From the NCBI RefSeq assembly GCF_001261735.1, contig NZ_CVRP01000007.1:248001-312000 (forward strand): a stretch of 64,000 bases of DNA, written 5' to 3'. This stretch comes from Dysgonomonas sp. BGC7. Its GTDB lineage: Bacteria; Bacteroidota; Bacteroidia; Bacteroidales; Dysgonomonadaceae. The notes beneath the pieces are model-generated. The model ran no database searches. It was not told where the DNA came from and worked only from the letters and a program-made list of their open reading frames with translations. Both the position numbers and the translations under genes were made by a program. The stretch's first letter is position 1. Each line of letters begins with the position of its first letter. This document shows, piece by piece, positions 17,985 through 26,830 of this stretch.

Positions 17985-18908
17985 ATGTCGTTAAAGTATG
18001 CAGTGGTGGGTACAGGTGCTATTGGAGGGTTTTATGGAGGGAAGCTTGCGCATGCAGGAAAAGATGTCCATTTTCTTTTTCGTTCCGATTATGAATATGT
18101 GAAAAGCCATGGTTTGGTAATTGATTCTGTTGATGGAGACTTTGTTCTGCCACAAATAAACGCATATAATAATACAGAGGACATGCCTAAATGTGATGTT
18201 GTTTTAGTCTGCCTAAAGTCTACAAATAATCATCAGTTAAAATATTTGCTTCCTCCAATTCTTCACAAAGAAAGTTTAGTTGTCCTGATTCAGAACGGTC
18301 TTGGGTTAGAAGATGATCTACTCAAAGACTTTCCTGAACTATCTATTGCCGGAGGATTGGCTTTTATTTGTTCTAATAAAATAGGAGATGGTCATATTGC
18401 TCATCTCGACTATGGAAAACTTAATATTGGAGCGTATTCAAATTCGGATGAGGCTTTAGTTGCTTCTGTTATTTCTGATTTTGTAGAATCTGGTATTGAT
18501 GCCCGACAAGTAAACTTAACTGAATCCCGTTGGATGAAACTTGTTTGGAATATACCTTTCAATGGAATGACGGTTGTACTAAATACAGAGACAAACGTCT
18601 TGATGGATAATCCTGTTACGGAGAGTCTTATGCGTGATATTATGGTTGAGGTGGTAGATGCTGCTAATTGTGTTTTAAAGAATAAAATAGCTGATTCTTA
18701 CGTCGATGAAATGCTTGAAATGACTCGTCAAATGAAACCTTATTCTCCTAGTATGAAGTTAGACTTCGATGCAGGTCGACCTCTCGAAATAAAGTACATT
18801 TATTCTCGTCCAATAGAGGAAGCTGCGAAAGCAGGCTGTATTATGCCGCGTGTTTCTATACTGGAAAAACAACTTAAGTTCATAAATGCCGGCTTAATTC
18901 ATAAATAA
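17985..18908 (+). CDS. panE: Ketopantoate reductase family protein
   Basis: A 307-residue NAD(P)-dependent oxidoreductase from ATG 17985. The upstream TTG at 17970 lies inside the -7 promoter box and is rejected. The N-terminal Rossmann motif is VVGTGAIGGFYGG, followed by CLKSTNN and IQNGLG. The C-terminal helical domain has ESRWMKLVWNIPFNGM, containing the family's catalytic-type Lys and Asn. 2-Dehydropantoate 2-reductase makes pantoate for coenzyme A. No panB/C/D is adjacent, so the exact substrate rests on similarity alone. Confidence 0.8.
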   Translation: MSLKYAVVGTGAIGGFYGGKLAHAGKDVHFLFRSDYEYVKSHGLVIDSVDGDFVLPQINAYNNTEDMPKCDVVLVCLKSTNNHQLKYLLPPILHKESLVVLIQNGLGLEDDLLKDFPELSIAGGLAFICSNKIGDGHIAHLDYGKLNIGAYSNSDEALVASVISDFVESGIDARQVNLTESRWMKLVWNIPFNGMTVVLNTETNVLMDNPVTESLMRDIMVEVVDAANCVLKNKIADSYVDEMLEMTRQMKPYSPSMKLDFDAGRPLEIKYIYSRPIEEAAKAGCIMPRVSILEKQLKFINAGLIHK

Positions 18909-18911
18909 AAA

Positions 18912-18938
18912 AACAAGCATCAGTAATTGATGCTTGTT
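18912..18938. terminator. Terminator between convergent genes
   Basis: An 11-bp perfect stem, loop GTAAT. The strong T-tract lies on the minus side (TTTTTTT reading leftward), so it mainly serves the oxidoreductase operon ending at 18952. Confidence 0.75.
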
Positions 18939-18951
18939 CCTGTTATTTGTA

Positions 18952-19506
18952 TTAATTAATTTTGTTTTCTTCTTGAATAATCTCCATCCCCTTATGTATA
19001 GCTTGTTCATTCATTGGTAATAAACCATGATGACGTTCGGGAAGAGATTTCTTTAAACCAAGCATTACATTCTCTAGTTTAACCATAGGTGCAACCTTCA
19101 ATAAGCCTCCTAGCACGAACATGTTAAAGGCTTTGCTGTTCTTCATTAGGGTAGCAGTGTCTATTGCCTCTATGCTGTATATGTTTATATCCTTCCTTGT
19201 AGGAGGGTGCTGAAATCCGTTCGGGTCATATATAAGAATACCTCCCGGTTTCACATGAGATTCGAATTTGTCAAGAGAAGGTTGGTTTAAGATTATTGCG
19301 ATATCGTATTCGTTAACGATAGGTGAGCTTATAGGGGTATCGCTCAATATGACGGTCACATTGGCAGTTCCTCCGCGTTGTTCCGGCCCGTAAGAAGGAA
19401 ACCACGATACTTCTTTGTTCTCCATAAGGCCAGAATAGGCTAATATCTTACCCATGGACAATACTCCTTGCCCTCCAAAGCCTGCAATTATAATTTCTTG
19501 TGTCAT
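18952..19506 (-). CDS. 2-oxoacid:ferredoxin oxidoreductase gamma subunit
   Basis: A 184-residue protein beginning with the gamma-domain signature [14 protein letters not shown] and containing [17 protein letters not shown], typical of KorC/VorC/PorC. It is the last gene of a four-gene minus-strand operon (ferredoxin, alpha, beta, gamma), 11 bases after the beta gene. The enzyme decarboxylates a 2-oxoacid to its acyl-CoA with reduction of ferredoxin. Whether the substrate is 2-oxoglutarate (kor) or branched-chain 2-oxoacids (vor) cannot be decided from these motifs. Confidence 0.88.
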   Translation of the reverse strand: MTQEIIIAGFGGQGVLSMGKILAYSGLMENKEVSWFPSYGPEQRGGTANVTVILSDTPISSPIVNEYDIAIILNQPSLDKFESHVKPGGILIYDPNGFQHPPTRKDINIYSIEAIDTATLMKNSKAFNMFVLGGLLKVAPMVKLENVMLGLKKSLPERHHGLLPMNEQAIHKGMEIIQEENKIN

Positions 19507-19517
19507 GCTTTTATGTT

Positions 19518-20276
19518 TTAGATATTCTTTAAATCGCCTAATGGATATACGGGAAACATGTTTTCAACCATCCAATCGTTAGATGCGGCAGGTGTCATTT
19601 TCCATCCCGAGCTACAGGTAGATACTATTTCTACGATAGATGTACCTTTATTTTCCATGGAGTTTTCAAACGCTTTCCTTATCATTCGCTTAGCTTTTTT
19701 TACCGAAGCTGCGGTATGTACACTTTGACGTGTAGCCAAACATACTCCCGGCAACAGTGCCATCAAATCTAATATTTTGAGGGGATATCCATTCTCATAA
19801 ACATCGCGTCCGTTTGGCGTTGTAGCTGTTTTCATATCCAAGAGGGTAGTCGGAGCCATTTGTCCTCCTGTCATGCCATATATGCCATTGTTAATGAATA
19901 TGATAGCGATATTTTCTCCTCTGTTGGCTGCATGTATCGTTTCGGCAGTACCAATGGCAGCAAGGTCTCCGTCTCCCTGATAGGTAAACACCATTTTTTC
20001 GGGAAGCAGCCGTTTTACGGCTGTGGCCAATGCAGGCGCACGTCCATGAGCAGCTTCTTGCCAGTCTATATCCAAATAGTTATATGCAAATACAGCACAA
20101 CCCACAGGGGCTATGCCTATTGTTGTTTCTTTGAGTCCCATTTCATCTATCACTTCGGCTATCAATTTGTGTACAACGCCGTGTGAGCAACCTGGACAAT
20201 AGTGCATTTCCGTTTCGTTCATCAATTCGGGCTTTGCATATACCAGATTTGCAGGGTCTATTATATTTATACTCAT
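19518..20276 (-). CDS. 2-oxoacid:ferredoxin oxidoreductase beta (TPP-binding) subunit
   Basis: A 252-residue thiamin-diphosphate-binding subunit. [15 protein letters not shown] at the N-terminus supplies cluster or TPP contacts. The TPP motif runs from GDGDLAAIG to [11 protein letters not shown], and [10 protein letters not shown] is typical of KorB/VorA. It lacks its own ferredoxin domain, which explains the separate ferredoxin gene at the head of the operon. Spacing to alpha is 41 bases. Confidence 0.9.
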   Translation of the reverse strand: MSINIIDPANLVYAKPELMNETEMHYCPGCSHGVVHKLIAEVIDEMGLKETTIGIAPVGCAVFAYNYLDIDWQEAAHGRAPALATAVKRLLPEKMVFTYQGDGDLAAIGTAETIHAANRGENIAIIFINNGIYGMTGGQMAPTTLLDMKTATTPNGRDVYENGYPLKILDLMALLPGVCLATRQSVHTAASVKKAKRMIRKAFENSMENKGTSIVEIVSTCSSGWKMTPAASNDWMVENMFPVYPLGDLKNI

Positions 20277-20317
20277 AATATTAATCTTAGAAAATTACTA
20301 TTAAAGCCATTGTTTTA

Positions 20318-21400
20318 TCAGATGGCAAATTTATTTTCAAGAGCGTTTAATACTTCTCCGGGTGTAGGTACAATACCGCCTAAACGGCCATAATGTTCAA
20401 CTTTTACTTGTCCGTTTACAGCCAATCTAACGTCTTCTACCATTTGTCCGGCATTCATTTCCACGGTAAGTATCCCCTTTATCTTAGACGCATATTTTTC
20501 TATTTCTTTAGATGGGAATGGCCATAGGGTAATCGGGCGTATTAGTCCGACTTTTATCCCCTGTGCCCTAGCTAGTTCCATTGCTTTTTGGCAGATGCGG
20601 GCAGCAGAGCCAAAAGCTACTAATATATAGTCTGCATCTTCACAGTTTACCTCCTGATGCATACAAATTTCTTTCTCAATTTTCTTATATTTGGCCTGTA
20701 AGCGAAGATTGTTTATCTCCATCTTCTGAGAATCTAACTCCAAGGTTGTTATCACATTCGGCTTGTTGCCTGCGGGTTTGCCTAGAGTAGCCCAGGGGCA
20801 TTGCTCTCTTATTTCTTTTTCAGTTCTTCTTCGTTTGAATGCTGGAAGAGTAACTTTCTCCATCATTTGTCCGATAACTCCATCGGTCAATATCATTGCA
20901 GGTGTTTGATATTTAAACGCCAGATCAAATCCCAAAGTAACAAAGTCAGCCATTTCCTGTACCGAATTTGGTGCTAGGGTGATTAATCTATAGTCACCAT
21001 GTCCACCTCCTTTTACAGCCTGAAAATAATCAGCCTGAGAGGGTTGTATTGTTCCTAACCCCGGCCCTCCACGCATTACATTTATAAGGAGGCAGGGGAG
21101 TTCTCCTGCTGCGATATAAGAAACCCCTTCCATCATAAGGCTCATTCCGGGACTTGAAGAGGAAGTCATAACGGCTTTGCCGCATCCGGCTCCACCATAT
21201 ACCATATTTATAGAAGCTGTTTCACTCTCTGCCTGAAGCACAACCATGCCTGTTGTTTGCCATGGGGCTTCCGCCATAAGTGTTTCCATTATTTCCGATT
21301 GCGGAGTTATAGGATAACCAAAGTAACCATCGGCACCATACCTTATTGCGGCATGCGCTATGGCTTCATTGCCTTTCATTAAAAATATTTCTTCTGACAT
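20318..21400 (-). CDS. vorB: 2-oxoacid:ferredoxin oxidoreductase alpha subunit (VorB/KorA type)
   Basis: A 360-residue subunit beginning LMKGNEAIAHAAIRYGADGYFGYPITPQSEI. The pyrimidine-binding half carries ESETASINMVYGGAGCGKAVMTSSSSPG and the second domain has YILVAFGSAARI. Length and the lack of an N-terminal gamma fusion match VorB of valine/isoleucine-type enzymes as well as KorA; public annotation uses both names. It lies 64 bases after the ferredoxin gene. In anaerobic Bacteroidetes such enzymes supply succinyl-CoA or branched acyl-CoA. Confidence 0.88.
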   Translation of the reverse strand: MSEEIFLMKGNEAIAHAAIRYGADGYFGYPITPQSEIMETLMAEAPWQTTGMVVLQAESETASINMVYGGAGCGKAVMTSSSSPGMSLMMEGVSYIAAGELPCLLINVMRGGPGLGTIQPSQADYFQAVKGGGHGDYRLITLAPNSVQEMADFVTLGFDLAFKYQTPAMILTDGVIGQMMEKVTLPAFKRRRTEKEIREQCPWATLGKPAGNKPNVITTLELDSQKMEINNLRLQAKYKKIEKEICMHQEVNCEDADYILVAFGSAARICQKAMELARAQGIKVGLIRPITLWPFPSKEIEKYASKIKGILTVEMNAGQMVEDVRLAVNGQVKVEHYGRLGGIVPTPGEVLNALENKFAI

Positions 21401-21464
21401 AAGCTTTGATTAATTAAAAAACGGGCTACATAAAGTCTATTTAAACTTTGTAAACCGTCAGATA

Positions 21465-21695
21465 CTATTCGAATTTTTTCTTGTATATTGTGAGACATCC
21501 GTCCGGGCATACATACCCACAATTGGCACATCCTATACAAGCATCAGGGCTTTTCATGTAAACATAATGATAACCTTTCTGGTTTACATTTCTTGGTTGC
21601 AGCTCGAGTACGTCGCAGGGGCATGAGACAACACAGAGGTTGCAGCCCTTACAGCGTTCTTCATTTACTACTACAGTTCCTTTGATTTTGGCCAT
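21465..21695 (-). CDS. Two-cluster 4Fe-4S ferredoxin subunit of the oxidoreductase
   Basis: A 76-residue ferredoxin with two CxxCxxCxxxC motifs, CKGCNLCVVSC and CIGCANCGYVC, each followed by a further Cys or Pro as normal. It is the delta subunit (KorD/VorD) and first gene of the operon. A minus-strand -7 box TACCTTTG lies at 21742-21749, giving a leader of about 40 bases. Confidence 0.9.
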   Translation of the reverse strand: MAKIKGTVVVNEERCKGCNLCVVSCPCDVLELQPRNVNQKGYHYVYMKSPDACIGCANCGYVCPDGCLTIYKKKFE

Positions 21696-21741
21696 TTTAG
21701 TATTATAATTATTTTAGCACATTGTTCTAATTGATCTCACA

Positions 21742-21749
21742 CAAAGGTA
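21742..21749 (-). promoter_or_regulatory. Candidate -7 box of the oxidoreductase operon
   Basis: Minus-strand TACCTTTG matches TAnnTTTG, 47 bases ahead of the ferredoxin start. No clear TTTG at -33. Confidence 0.4.
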
Positions 21750-21873
21750 TAGGTATTTCTTTTGATAATTCTCTTTTTTGCGAATAAAGATGTTAAAAAA
21801 AGAAGCTGTTAAGTATATTTAGTTTTTCTTAGATCGCTTTTGTGTATTGAATCTCAGCTAGTTGTCTAAGCAT

Positions 21874-22353
21874 CTATTCGAGAGCCAAATTTACACTTTT
21901 TATATTAAAGGTCGTTGTGAGGTGTGTAGGGTCGATTTGTATCTGCAATCCTCTTTTGCCTGCACTTATGTATATAAACGGATAGTTCTTTGCTGATTCA
22001 TCTATGAATGAAGGAAATATTTTTTTCATCCCAATAGGCGAACATGCTCCTCGTATGTATCCTGTAATATTTAGTAGCTCTTTCATTGGTATCATGTCAC
22101 AACTCTTATTTCCGGAAATTTTTGCTGCTGTTTTAAGATTCAGTTCTTCTGCTCCCGGTATTATACAGACGAAGTAGCCATTTTTATCACCTTTTAGTAC
22201 TAGCGTTTTAAATACCTGCTCGATAGGTTCTCCCAGTTGTTCTGCTACATGTATAGCACTAAGGTCAGATTCATCTACTTGGTAAGGGATTAAAGTATAT
22301 GCTATTTTCTCTTTATCGAGAAGTCTGGCTGCGTTTGTTTTTTCTATTTTCAT
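21874..22353 (-). CDS. ybaK: Cys-tRNA(Pro)/Cys-tRNA(Cys) deacylase YbaK
   Basis: A 159-residue YbaK/EbsC-family protein. It has NAARLLDKEKIAYTLIPY, the catalytic-type Lys in FKTLVLKGDKNGYFVCIIPG, RGACSPIGMKK and FIYISAGKRGLQIQIDP. The family hydrolyses Cys mischarged on tRNA(Pro). Monocistronic. Confidence 0.9.
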   Translation of the reverse strand: MKIEKTNAARLLDKEKIAYTLIPYQVDESDLSAIHVAEQLGEPIEQVFKTLVLKGDKNGYFVCIIPGAEELNLKTAAKISGNKSCDMIPMKELLNITGYIRGACSPIGMKKIFPSFIDESAKNYPFIYISAGKRGLQIQIDPTHLTTTFNIKSVNLALE

Positions 22354-22637
22354 ACAGGTTTATTGCAGATTTTATTATTCGAACACTTGATTGTTGTAAA
22401 AGTTTATGGAATTTACTCTTTTAAATTCTCTATTAATCAAAAGTAGCCTGAAATTGCTGTTTTAACTAAAAAGTAACGAAAGTAACTTTTTTCATCTATT
22501 ATTTATATATTGCTTTTAACATTATTATGAAATATGTATTTTTTCATAGATAAAATTAAAAATACTAGATGGCAAGTTTAAATAGTTTGATATAAAATAT
22601 GATTTCATTAACTAATACAAAAATTTAAAATATCATT

Positions 22638-23663
22638 ATGAAACGAATAAGTATAGTATTAGCAGTTCTTGTATTAGGAGTAGTTTTTTTATTCTCCTGT
22701 GGTGATAAAGGTTCAGGAATGGAATCGGTTGATTCTTATTCTATGACCTCTGTGCCGACAGAGGAAAAAAATAGTGCCGACGAAGCTCTGGATATTGCGT
22801 ATGGGCTATCTAATGAGAAAGAAAAAGCTTCTTCTTCTGTACAGTTTGTTCCACCTCAAATTGTTCATCCTAATTTTATTGCAACTTCAGCTGCTTCGAA
22901 CGCAAACAGTGATAAAGTTCATAAGTTGATGCGTACAGCGCAGCTGAAATTTAAAGTAAAGAGTGTTCCTGAAGCAACGCAAATGATAGAAGATGTTATA
23001 CTGAAAAGCGATGGTATTATTCTTAAGTCATCGATAGAGAATCAGCATTCCTCGTCACAGAAAATAAATTTATCTGAAGATTCGGCATGTGTTGTTCATT
23101 ACAATAATCTTGTTGCGTCTTTAGACTTGCGGGTTCCTTGTGGTACTTTAGATTCTGTTCTAAGACAGATAGCCCCACTAGCTATATTGATAGATTACCG
23201 AGTAGTGGACGCAGAAGATGTTACGACGAAGCTGATGGCTGATGATCTGAAAAAAGCAAGACTAAATAAAAAACAAGGGCGTGTTTCTTCTGCTATAGCC
23301 ACAAGGAGTGGCAAGCTTGAAGATGTAATGCTGGCAGAAAAATCTTTAGATCAGACATTAGAAGAGGCCGATCAGGTTAAAATATCAGAATATAATACTA
23401 ACGATAAGATTGCTTTCAGTTCGATAAAAATAGAGTTGTATCAAAACACACAGATAGTAAAAGAAAAAGTGATACGAGATGAAATAGATATAAAATCATT
23501 TGAGCTCGGATTCGGAGCTAAAATACAAGATGCTCTTGTAGGAGGCTTCTCCTTTCTTGGTGATATTTTTATCTTGATAATAACAGTTTGGCCTTTATGG
23601 ATTCTGCTGATCGGTGGATTTTTTATATACTTAAAAATAAGAAAACGTCACAATAAAGATTAA
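22638..23663 (+). CDS. DUF4349 lipoprotein with C-terminal membrane anchor
   Basis: A 341-residue protein with a lipoprotein signal ending LFSC (Cys21). A Ser/Thr-rich linker is followed by a DUF4349 domain from about residue 95 (MRTAQLKFKVKSVPEATQMIE, LRVPCGTLDSVL). A coiled-coil-prone segment is rich in Lys and Glu (about 195-255). A transmembrane helix near 312-333 precedes the basic tail KIRKRHNKD. It is predicted to span from a lipid-anchored N-terminus to a membrane C-terminus. Function unknown. Confidence 0.7.
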   Translation: MKRISIVLAVLVLGVVFLFSCGDKGSGMESVDSYSMTSVPTEEKNSADEALDIAYGLSNEKEKASSSVQFVPPQIVHPNFIATSAASNANSDKVHKLMRTAQLKFKVKSVPEATQMIEDVILKSDGIILKSSIENQHSSSQKINLSEDSACVVHYNNLVASLDLRVPCGTLDSVLRQIAPLAILIDYRVVDAEDVTTKLMADDLKKARLNKKQGRVSSAIATRSGKLEDVMLAEKSLDQTLEEADQVKISEYNTNDKIAFSSIKIELYQNTQIVKEKVIRDEIDIKSFELGFGAKIQDALVGGFSFLGDIFILIITVWPLWILLIGGFFIYLKIRKRHNKD

Positions 23664-23676
23664 GCACAACAAGTGG

Positions 23677-23712
23677 GGCGCTTTGCTGATTAAGGAGCAA
23701 GGCGCTCTATTT
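23677..23712. terminator. Weak hairpin overlapping the 3' end of pdxH
   Basis: GGCGCTTTGCT (23677-23687) pairs imperfectly with AGCAAGGCGCT (23696-23706). It lies between and partly within the tails of convergent genes, including the pdxH stop, and only short T-runs follow. Confidence 0.35.
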
Positions 23713-24331
23713 TCCAATCTTTATTTTCGCACAGTGTGTATTGAAGTCTGTCATGCAGTCTGTTTTTTCTGCCTTGCCAAAATTCAATCAAGTAAGGTTT
23801 TACTATATACCCTCCCCAGTTTTCAGGTCGAGGTATCTCTTTGTTTTTATAAAGGTTCTCAAAGTCTAGCATAAGCTTTTCCAAAAACTCTCTGTTAGGG
23901 ATTACTTTGCTTTGAGGCGATGCCCATGCGCCTAATTTGCTTTTCTCGGGACGTACTTCAAAGTATGAGTCTGAATCTTTTGATGATATTTTCTCCACTA
24001 TTCCCTCCACTCTTACCTGTCTTTCCAATTCGTGCCATACGAAGTTGAGTGCACAATATTTATTAAGTGCCATTTGTTCACCTTTCCTACTGTTGTAGTT
24101 TGTAAAAAAAACGAATCCTTCTTCTTTTATTTGCTTCAAAAGAACTATTCTCGACGATGGTCTTCCCTCAGGTGTTGATGTTGCCAGGTTCATTGCATTA
24201 GGCTCTAAAGCTTCAGCGGCAACAGCTTCCTTAAACCATACTTCGAACAAGTTTATAGGGTTAGGGTTTACATCGCTTTCGCTAAGCGTTTTCAAGGAGA
24301 AGTCTCTGCGTATATTAAATAGATCCGTCAT
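23690..24331 (-). CDS. pdxH: Pyridoxamine 5'-phosphate oxidase
   Basis: A 213-residue FMN enzyme that oxidises PNP/PMP to pyridoxal phosphate. Motifs are SRIVLLKQIKEEGFVFFTNYNSRKGEQ (FMN site), QVRVEGIVEKIS, PENWGGYIVKPYLIEFWQGRKNRLHDR and the C-terminal IERLAP. I chose the Met at 24331 (MTDLFNIRRDF), which gives the normal family length; a start at 24358 would add nine residues. Confidence 0.93.
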   Translation of the reverse strand: MTDLFNIRRDFSLKTLSESDVNPNPINLFEVWFKEAVAAEALEPNAMNLATSTPEGRPSSRIVLLKQIKEEGFVFFTNYNSRKGEQMALNKYCALNFVWHELERQVRVEGIVEKISSKDSDSYFEVRPEKSKLGAWASPQSKVIPNREFLEKLMLDFENLYKNKEIPRPENWGGYIVKPYLIEFWQGRKNRLHDRLQYTLCENKDWKIERLAP

Positions 24332-24406
24332 GTTTCTTTTTGTAATGTCATTTATCAATTAGCTTGTATTAATATTAAACAGTTGCAGAAAGATATTGTT
24401 GCCTAT

Positions 24407-24442
24407 AAAAAAGATCCCCGCTAGCATCACGTCAGCAGGGAT
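24407..24442 (-). terminator. Terminator of the flavodoxin-DUF2023 operon
   Basis: On the minus strand ATCCCTGCT ... AGCGGGGAT (stem of nine with one mismatch, 11-base loop) is followed by a six-T run. It lies 32 bases past the DUF2023 stop. Confidence 0.6.
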
Positions 24443-24473
24443 ATAGATCAACTAAAAACTATCAATAGAAAAG

Positions 24474-24827
24474 TTATACTAAACAAAGTATGTTTTCCTT
24501 TTTATCCTTATTATTTTGTTTCTTGCAATATCTGTTGCATTGTTCCGAAATACTGTATCCTAGCATTATCCCAAGGATGAAATCCTCTTCGGGCGATAAC
24601 AAATTCAGTGGTCTGTTGCTACATATCCTGTCGGCAACTTGCATACATTCGTCTTTACCAAAGAATACATTTATATTTCCGTTCTTTAATTTTTCTATTT
24701 TATACCTGATTGCATTTTTCTCTAGTTTCCACCTTACTTTGTCTTCTGTGTCGGCGTTAAGGGTGCAGAGTATAAGATCTCTCACTCCCTTTTTGTACTC
24801 ATAGATAAGATGATAGAAAATACGCAT
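24474..24827 (-). CDS. DUF2023-family small protein, flavodoxin partner
   Basis: A 117-residue protein (MRIFYHLIYEYKKGVRDLILCTL ... NINVFFGKDECMQVADRI ... LSPEEDFILGIMLGYSISEQCNRYC). The pattern matches DUF2023, a family known from Bacteroidetes next to flavodoxin genes. It begins 7 bases after fldA, supporting a functional pair. Four Cys residues in the C-terminal third are noteworthy. Biochemical role unknown. Confidence 0.75.
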   Translation of the reverse strand: MRIFYHLIYEYKKGVRDLILCTLNADTEDKVRWKLEKNAIRYKIEKLKNGNINVFFGKDECMQVADRICSNRPLNLLSPEEDFILGIMLGYSISEQCNRYCKKQNNKDKKENILCLV

Positions 24828-24834
24828 ATCCTTA

Positions 24835-25335
24835 TTAAATTTCTTTTTTCAGATTTTCAACCCAATTGCTGATTCGTTCGTCTGTCATGTCCGATTCGTT
24901 ATCATTGTCTATAAGTAGTCCGACAAATTGTCCATTGACTAGGGCTTCGGAACTATCATAAGTGTAACCTTCGGTACTGACTTGTCCTATAAGTTGACAA
25001 CCTTTGTCTTTAACTGTCTGGTATATTTTCCCTACGGCGTCGCAAAATGTATCACTATATGAAGAAGAATCACCACAGCCAAATAATGCGACTTTCTTAC
25101 CACTAAGGTCTGCTGATTTTACTTTGCCAATATAGTCTTCCCAATCATCTTGCAGGTCTCCAAAACCCAAAGTTGATGAGCCAAATAGAATAGTGCTGTA
25201 TGAAGAAAAGTCTGAATTTGCTTTTGCAACATCATGTAAGTCTGATTTGTCGACATTAAGTTTCTTTGCGATTTCCTCTGCTACTTCCTGAGTGTTGCCT
25301 GTTGTTGAACCGTAGTATATTCCTATTTTGGACAT
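24835..25335 (-). CDS. fldA: Flavodoxin
   Basis: A 166-residue long-chain flavodoxin. It has the FMN phosphate loop GSTTGNTQEVAEEI (about residues 10-23), the aromatic-bearing loop STLGFGDLQDDWEDY and FGCGDSSSYSDTFCDAV. It carries electrons at low potential in place of ferredoxin. A good promoter lies just upstream (25361-25391). Co-transcribed with the DUF2023 gene. Confidence 0.93.
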   Translation of the reverse strand: MSKIGIYYGSTTGNTQEVAEEIAKKLNVDKSDLHDVAKANSDFSSYSTILFGSSTLGFGDLQDDWEDYIGKVKSADLSGKKVALFGCGDSSSYSDTFCDAVGKIYQTVKDKGCQLIGQVSTEGYTYDSSEALVNGQFVGLLIDNDNESDMTDERISNWVENLKKEI

Positions 25336-25360
25336 GATATAAATGTTTAAATTATATCTG

Positions 25361-25391
25361 CAAAGTAAGTCTGATTAGAGAAGCGAGACAA
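25361..25391 (-). promoter_or_regulatory. Promoter of fldA
   Basis: Minus strand: TTG (25389-25391), 20-base spacer, TTACTTTG (25361-25368). Spacing fits the Bacteroidetes consensus; the -7 box has one mismatch. Confidence 0.55.
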
Positions 25392-25486
25392 TACCTATAA
25401 ATAATGAAATTTGTATATGTTTATACTTAGATATTGTTAATTTGTTTGTGAAGGTGCAGATTGATAGTTAGATATGAGTAATAACG

Positions 25487-25521
25487 AAAAAAGCTGTCTG
25501 ATCGAAATCGGACAGCTTTTT
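25487..25521 (-). terminator. Terminator of the rplU-rpmA operon
   Basis: An 11-bp outer stem (AAAAAGCTGTC with GACAGCTTTTT) with an internal GAT/ATC pairing; the minus-strand T-run lies at 25487-25492. Confidence 0.75.
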
Positions 25522-25539
25522 ATATCTAGCTTTACTTTA

Positions 25540-25803
25540 TTAAGCTTCTGCTTGAGGTAGAACAGATACGAACGATCTGTCATTTCTCTTTCTGCGGAAA
25601 ACTACTACACCGTCTACTAATGCAAACAATGTATGGTCTTTTCCTATTCCAACATTTTCTCCCGGGTGGTGGGTTGTGCCTCTTTGGCGAACTATAATGT
25701 TGCCGGCTTTAACTGTTTCTCCACCGAAAGCTTTAACGCCTAATCGTTTACTTTCCGATTCACGGCCGTTCTTCGAGCTACCTACACCTTTCTTATGTGC
25801 CAT
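25540..25803 (-). CDS. rpmA: 50S ribosomal protein L27
   Basis: An 87-residue L27 beginning [22 protein letters not shown], with [28 protein letters not shown]. There is no N-terminal cleavage extension of the Firmicutes type. It lies 19 bases after rplU. Confidence 0.97.
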   Translation of the reverse strand: MAHKKGVGSSKNGRESESKRLGVKAFGGETVKAGNIIVRQRGTTHHPGENVGIGKDHTLFALVDGVVVFRRKRNDRSFVSVLPQAEA

Positions 25804-25822
25804 TTTCTTCTGTTTTTACTGA

Positions 25823-26134
25823 TTAAGCAATAATATCTTTAACTATAACTTCTGAGAATTGTTGACGATGTCCGTTTAGTTTACGGTATCCTTTTCTTCT
25901 CTTTTTGTGGAATACCAGAACTTTGTCTCCTTTTACTTGAGATACTACTTCTAGTACAACCTTAGCGCCTTCTACTGTAGGAGCACCTACTGTAACAGCA
26001 CCGTCTTTGTCTACTAACAATACTTTTTCGAACTCTACCTGAGAGCCATTTTCTGCGTTGATTCTGTGAACAAACAGTTTTTGGTCTTTTTCAACCTTCA
26101 TTTGTTGTCCTTGAATGTCTACAATTACGTACAT
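25823..26134 (-). CDS. rplU: 50S ribosomal protein L21
   Basis: A 103-residue L21 from the Met of [18 protein letters not shown] at 26134. The frame extends to 26176, but that would add 14 residues foreign to L21 and run through a leader hairpin. It shows [19 protein letters not shown] and [19 protein letters not shown]. First gene of the rplU-rpmA operon. Confidence 0.96.
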   Translation of the reverse strand: MYVIVDIQGQQMKVEKDQKLFVHRINAENGSQVEFEKVLLVDKDGAVTVGAPTVEGAKVVLEVVSQVKGDKVLVFHKKRRKGYRKLNGHRQQFSEVIVKDIIA

Positions 26135-26170
26135 CTGTTTTTTATATTTACAGGTTATGTGTCTGAGGCG

Positions 26171-26190
26171 AACCACCTATTGGTGTGGTT
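26171..26190 (-). promoter_or_regulatory. Hairpin in the rplU leader
   Basis: On the minus strand AACCAC and GTGGTT form a six-base stem with an eight-base loop, 36 bases ahead of the rplU ATG. It may be an autoregulatory r-protein site, but I cannot match it to a known family. Confidence 0.35.
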
Positions 26191-26218
26191 TCTTGTAGGC
26201 CTATTGACAATCGGGTGG

Positions 26219-26250
26219 CAAAGATAATAAAACGCAAGGAATTATTCAAA
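26219..26250 (-). promoter_or_regulatory. Promoter of rplU-rpmA
   Basis: Minus strand: TTTG (26247-26250), 20-base spacer, TATCTTTG (26219-26226). Both boxes are perfect. It places the transcript start about 80 bases ahead of rplU, leaving a structured leader. Confidence 0.7.
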
Positions 26251-26263
26251 TCTTTTTGCAAGA

Positions 26264-26773
26264 TTATCTGCGTTCTACCATTTTTATTTTGCCGACTATA
26301 TTATCGGGAATGAGTGCTTTTTCTCCTCCTATTTCGGTTATTATTTTGTCCAATTCGTATTTGGTGACTTCCATATAGGTAATAAACACTTCGTAGTCTA
26401 GTCGCATTGTGTATTTTGTCATCCCCAAACGCTGATCGCTGACATACATCGTGTCTTTGGTTATTGTATATGTATCAAGTCTGTTTCTTTCGGGTACTTC
26501 GCTAGTCGAATTTTTGGCGGTAGCTGTCGTTTTTATAGACCCTACGCCCGGTTCTACCTGCGCTATCTCCCTTTTTAGATAGTAGTTTTTATGATCTTCT
26601 TTGAATAAATTGTTGGCATTTTTGTCGTATTCCGGATAGTTTGATGTTAAGCTTTGTTCTATTATATGCCATGTGCCAAGGACAGATGGTGGATCTTGAG
26701 AGTCGTCGTTTCCGCATGAAATGAGTAAGCCTGTTGCCACCGTCAGCAAAATTGTTAATATGTTCTTATTCAT
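26264..26773 (-). CDS. Lipoprotein of unknown function
   Basis: A 169-residue lipoprotein with signal ending LISC (Cys20) followed by GNDDSQDPP. SVLGTWHIIEQSL near the start resembles the opening of lipocalin-like Bacteroidetes lipoproteins (GTW motif). The rest has beta-prone strands (DTYTITKDTMYVSD, YEVFITYMEVTKYELD). No clear partner; its upstream region carries repeat copy C. Confidence 0.55.
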   Translation of the reverse strand: MNKNILTILLTVATGLLISCGNDDSQDPPSVLGTWHIIEQSLTSNYPEYDKNANNLFKEDHKNYYLKREIAQVEPGVGSIKTTATAKNSTSEVPERNRLDTYTITKDTMYVSDQRLGMTKYTMRLDYEVFITYMEVTKYELDKIITEIGGEKALIPDNIVGKIKMVERR

Positions 26774-26830
26774 TGGGTAATGATGTTTTGTTTTGCAAAT
26801 GTTTCGGCAAAGATACGCATATATTTTTTA

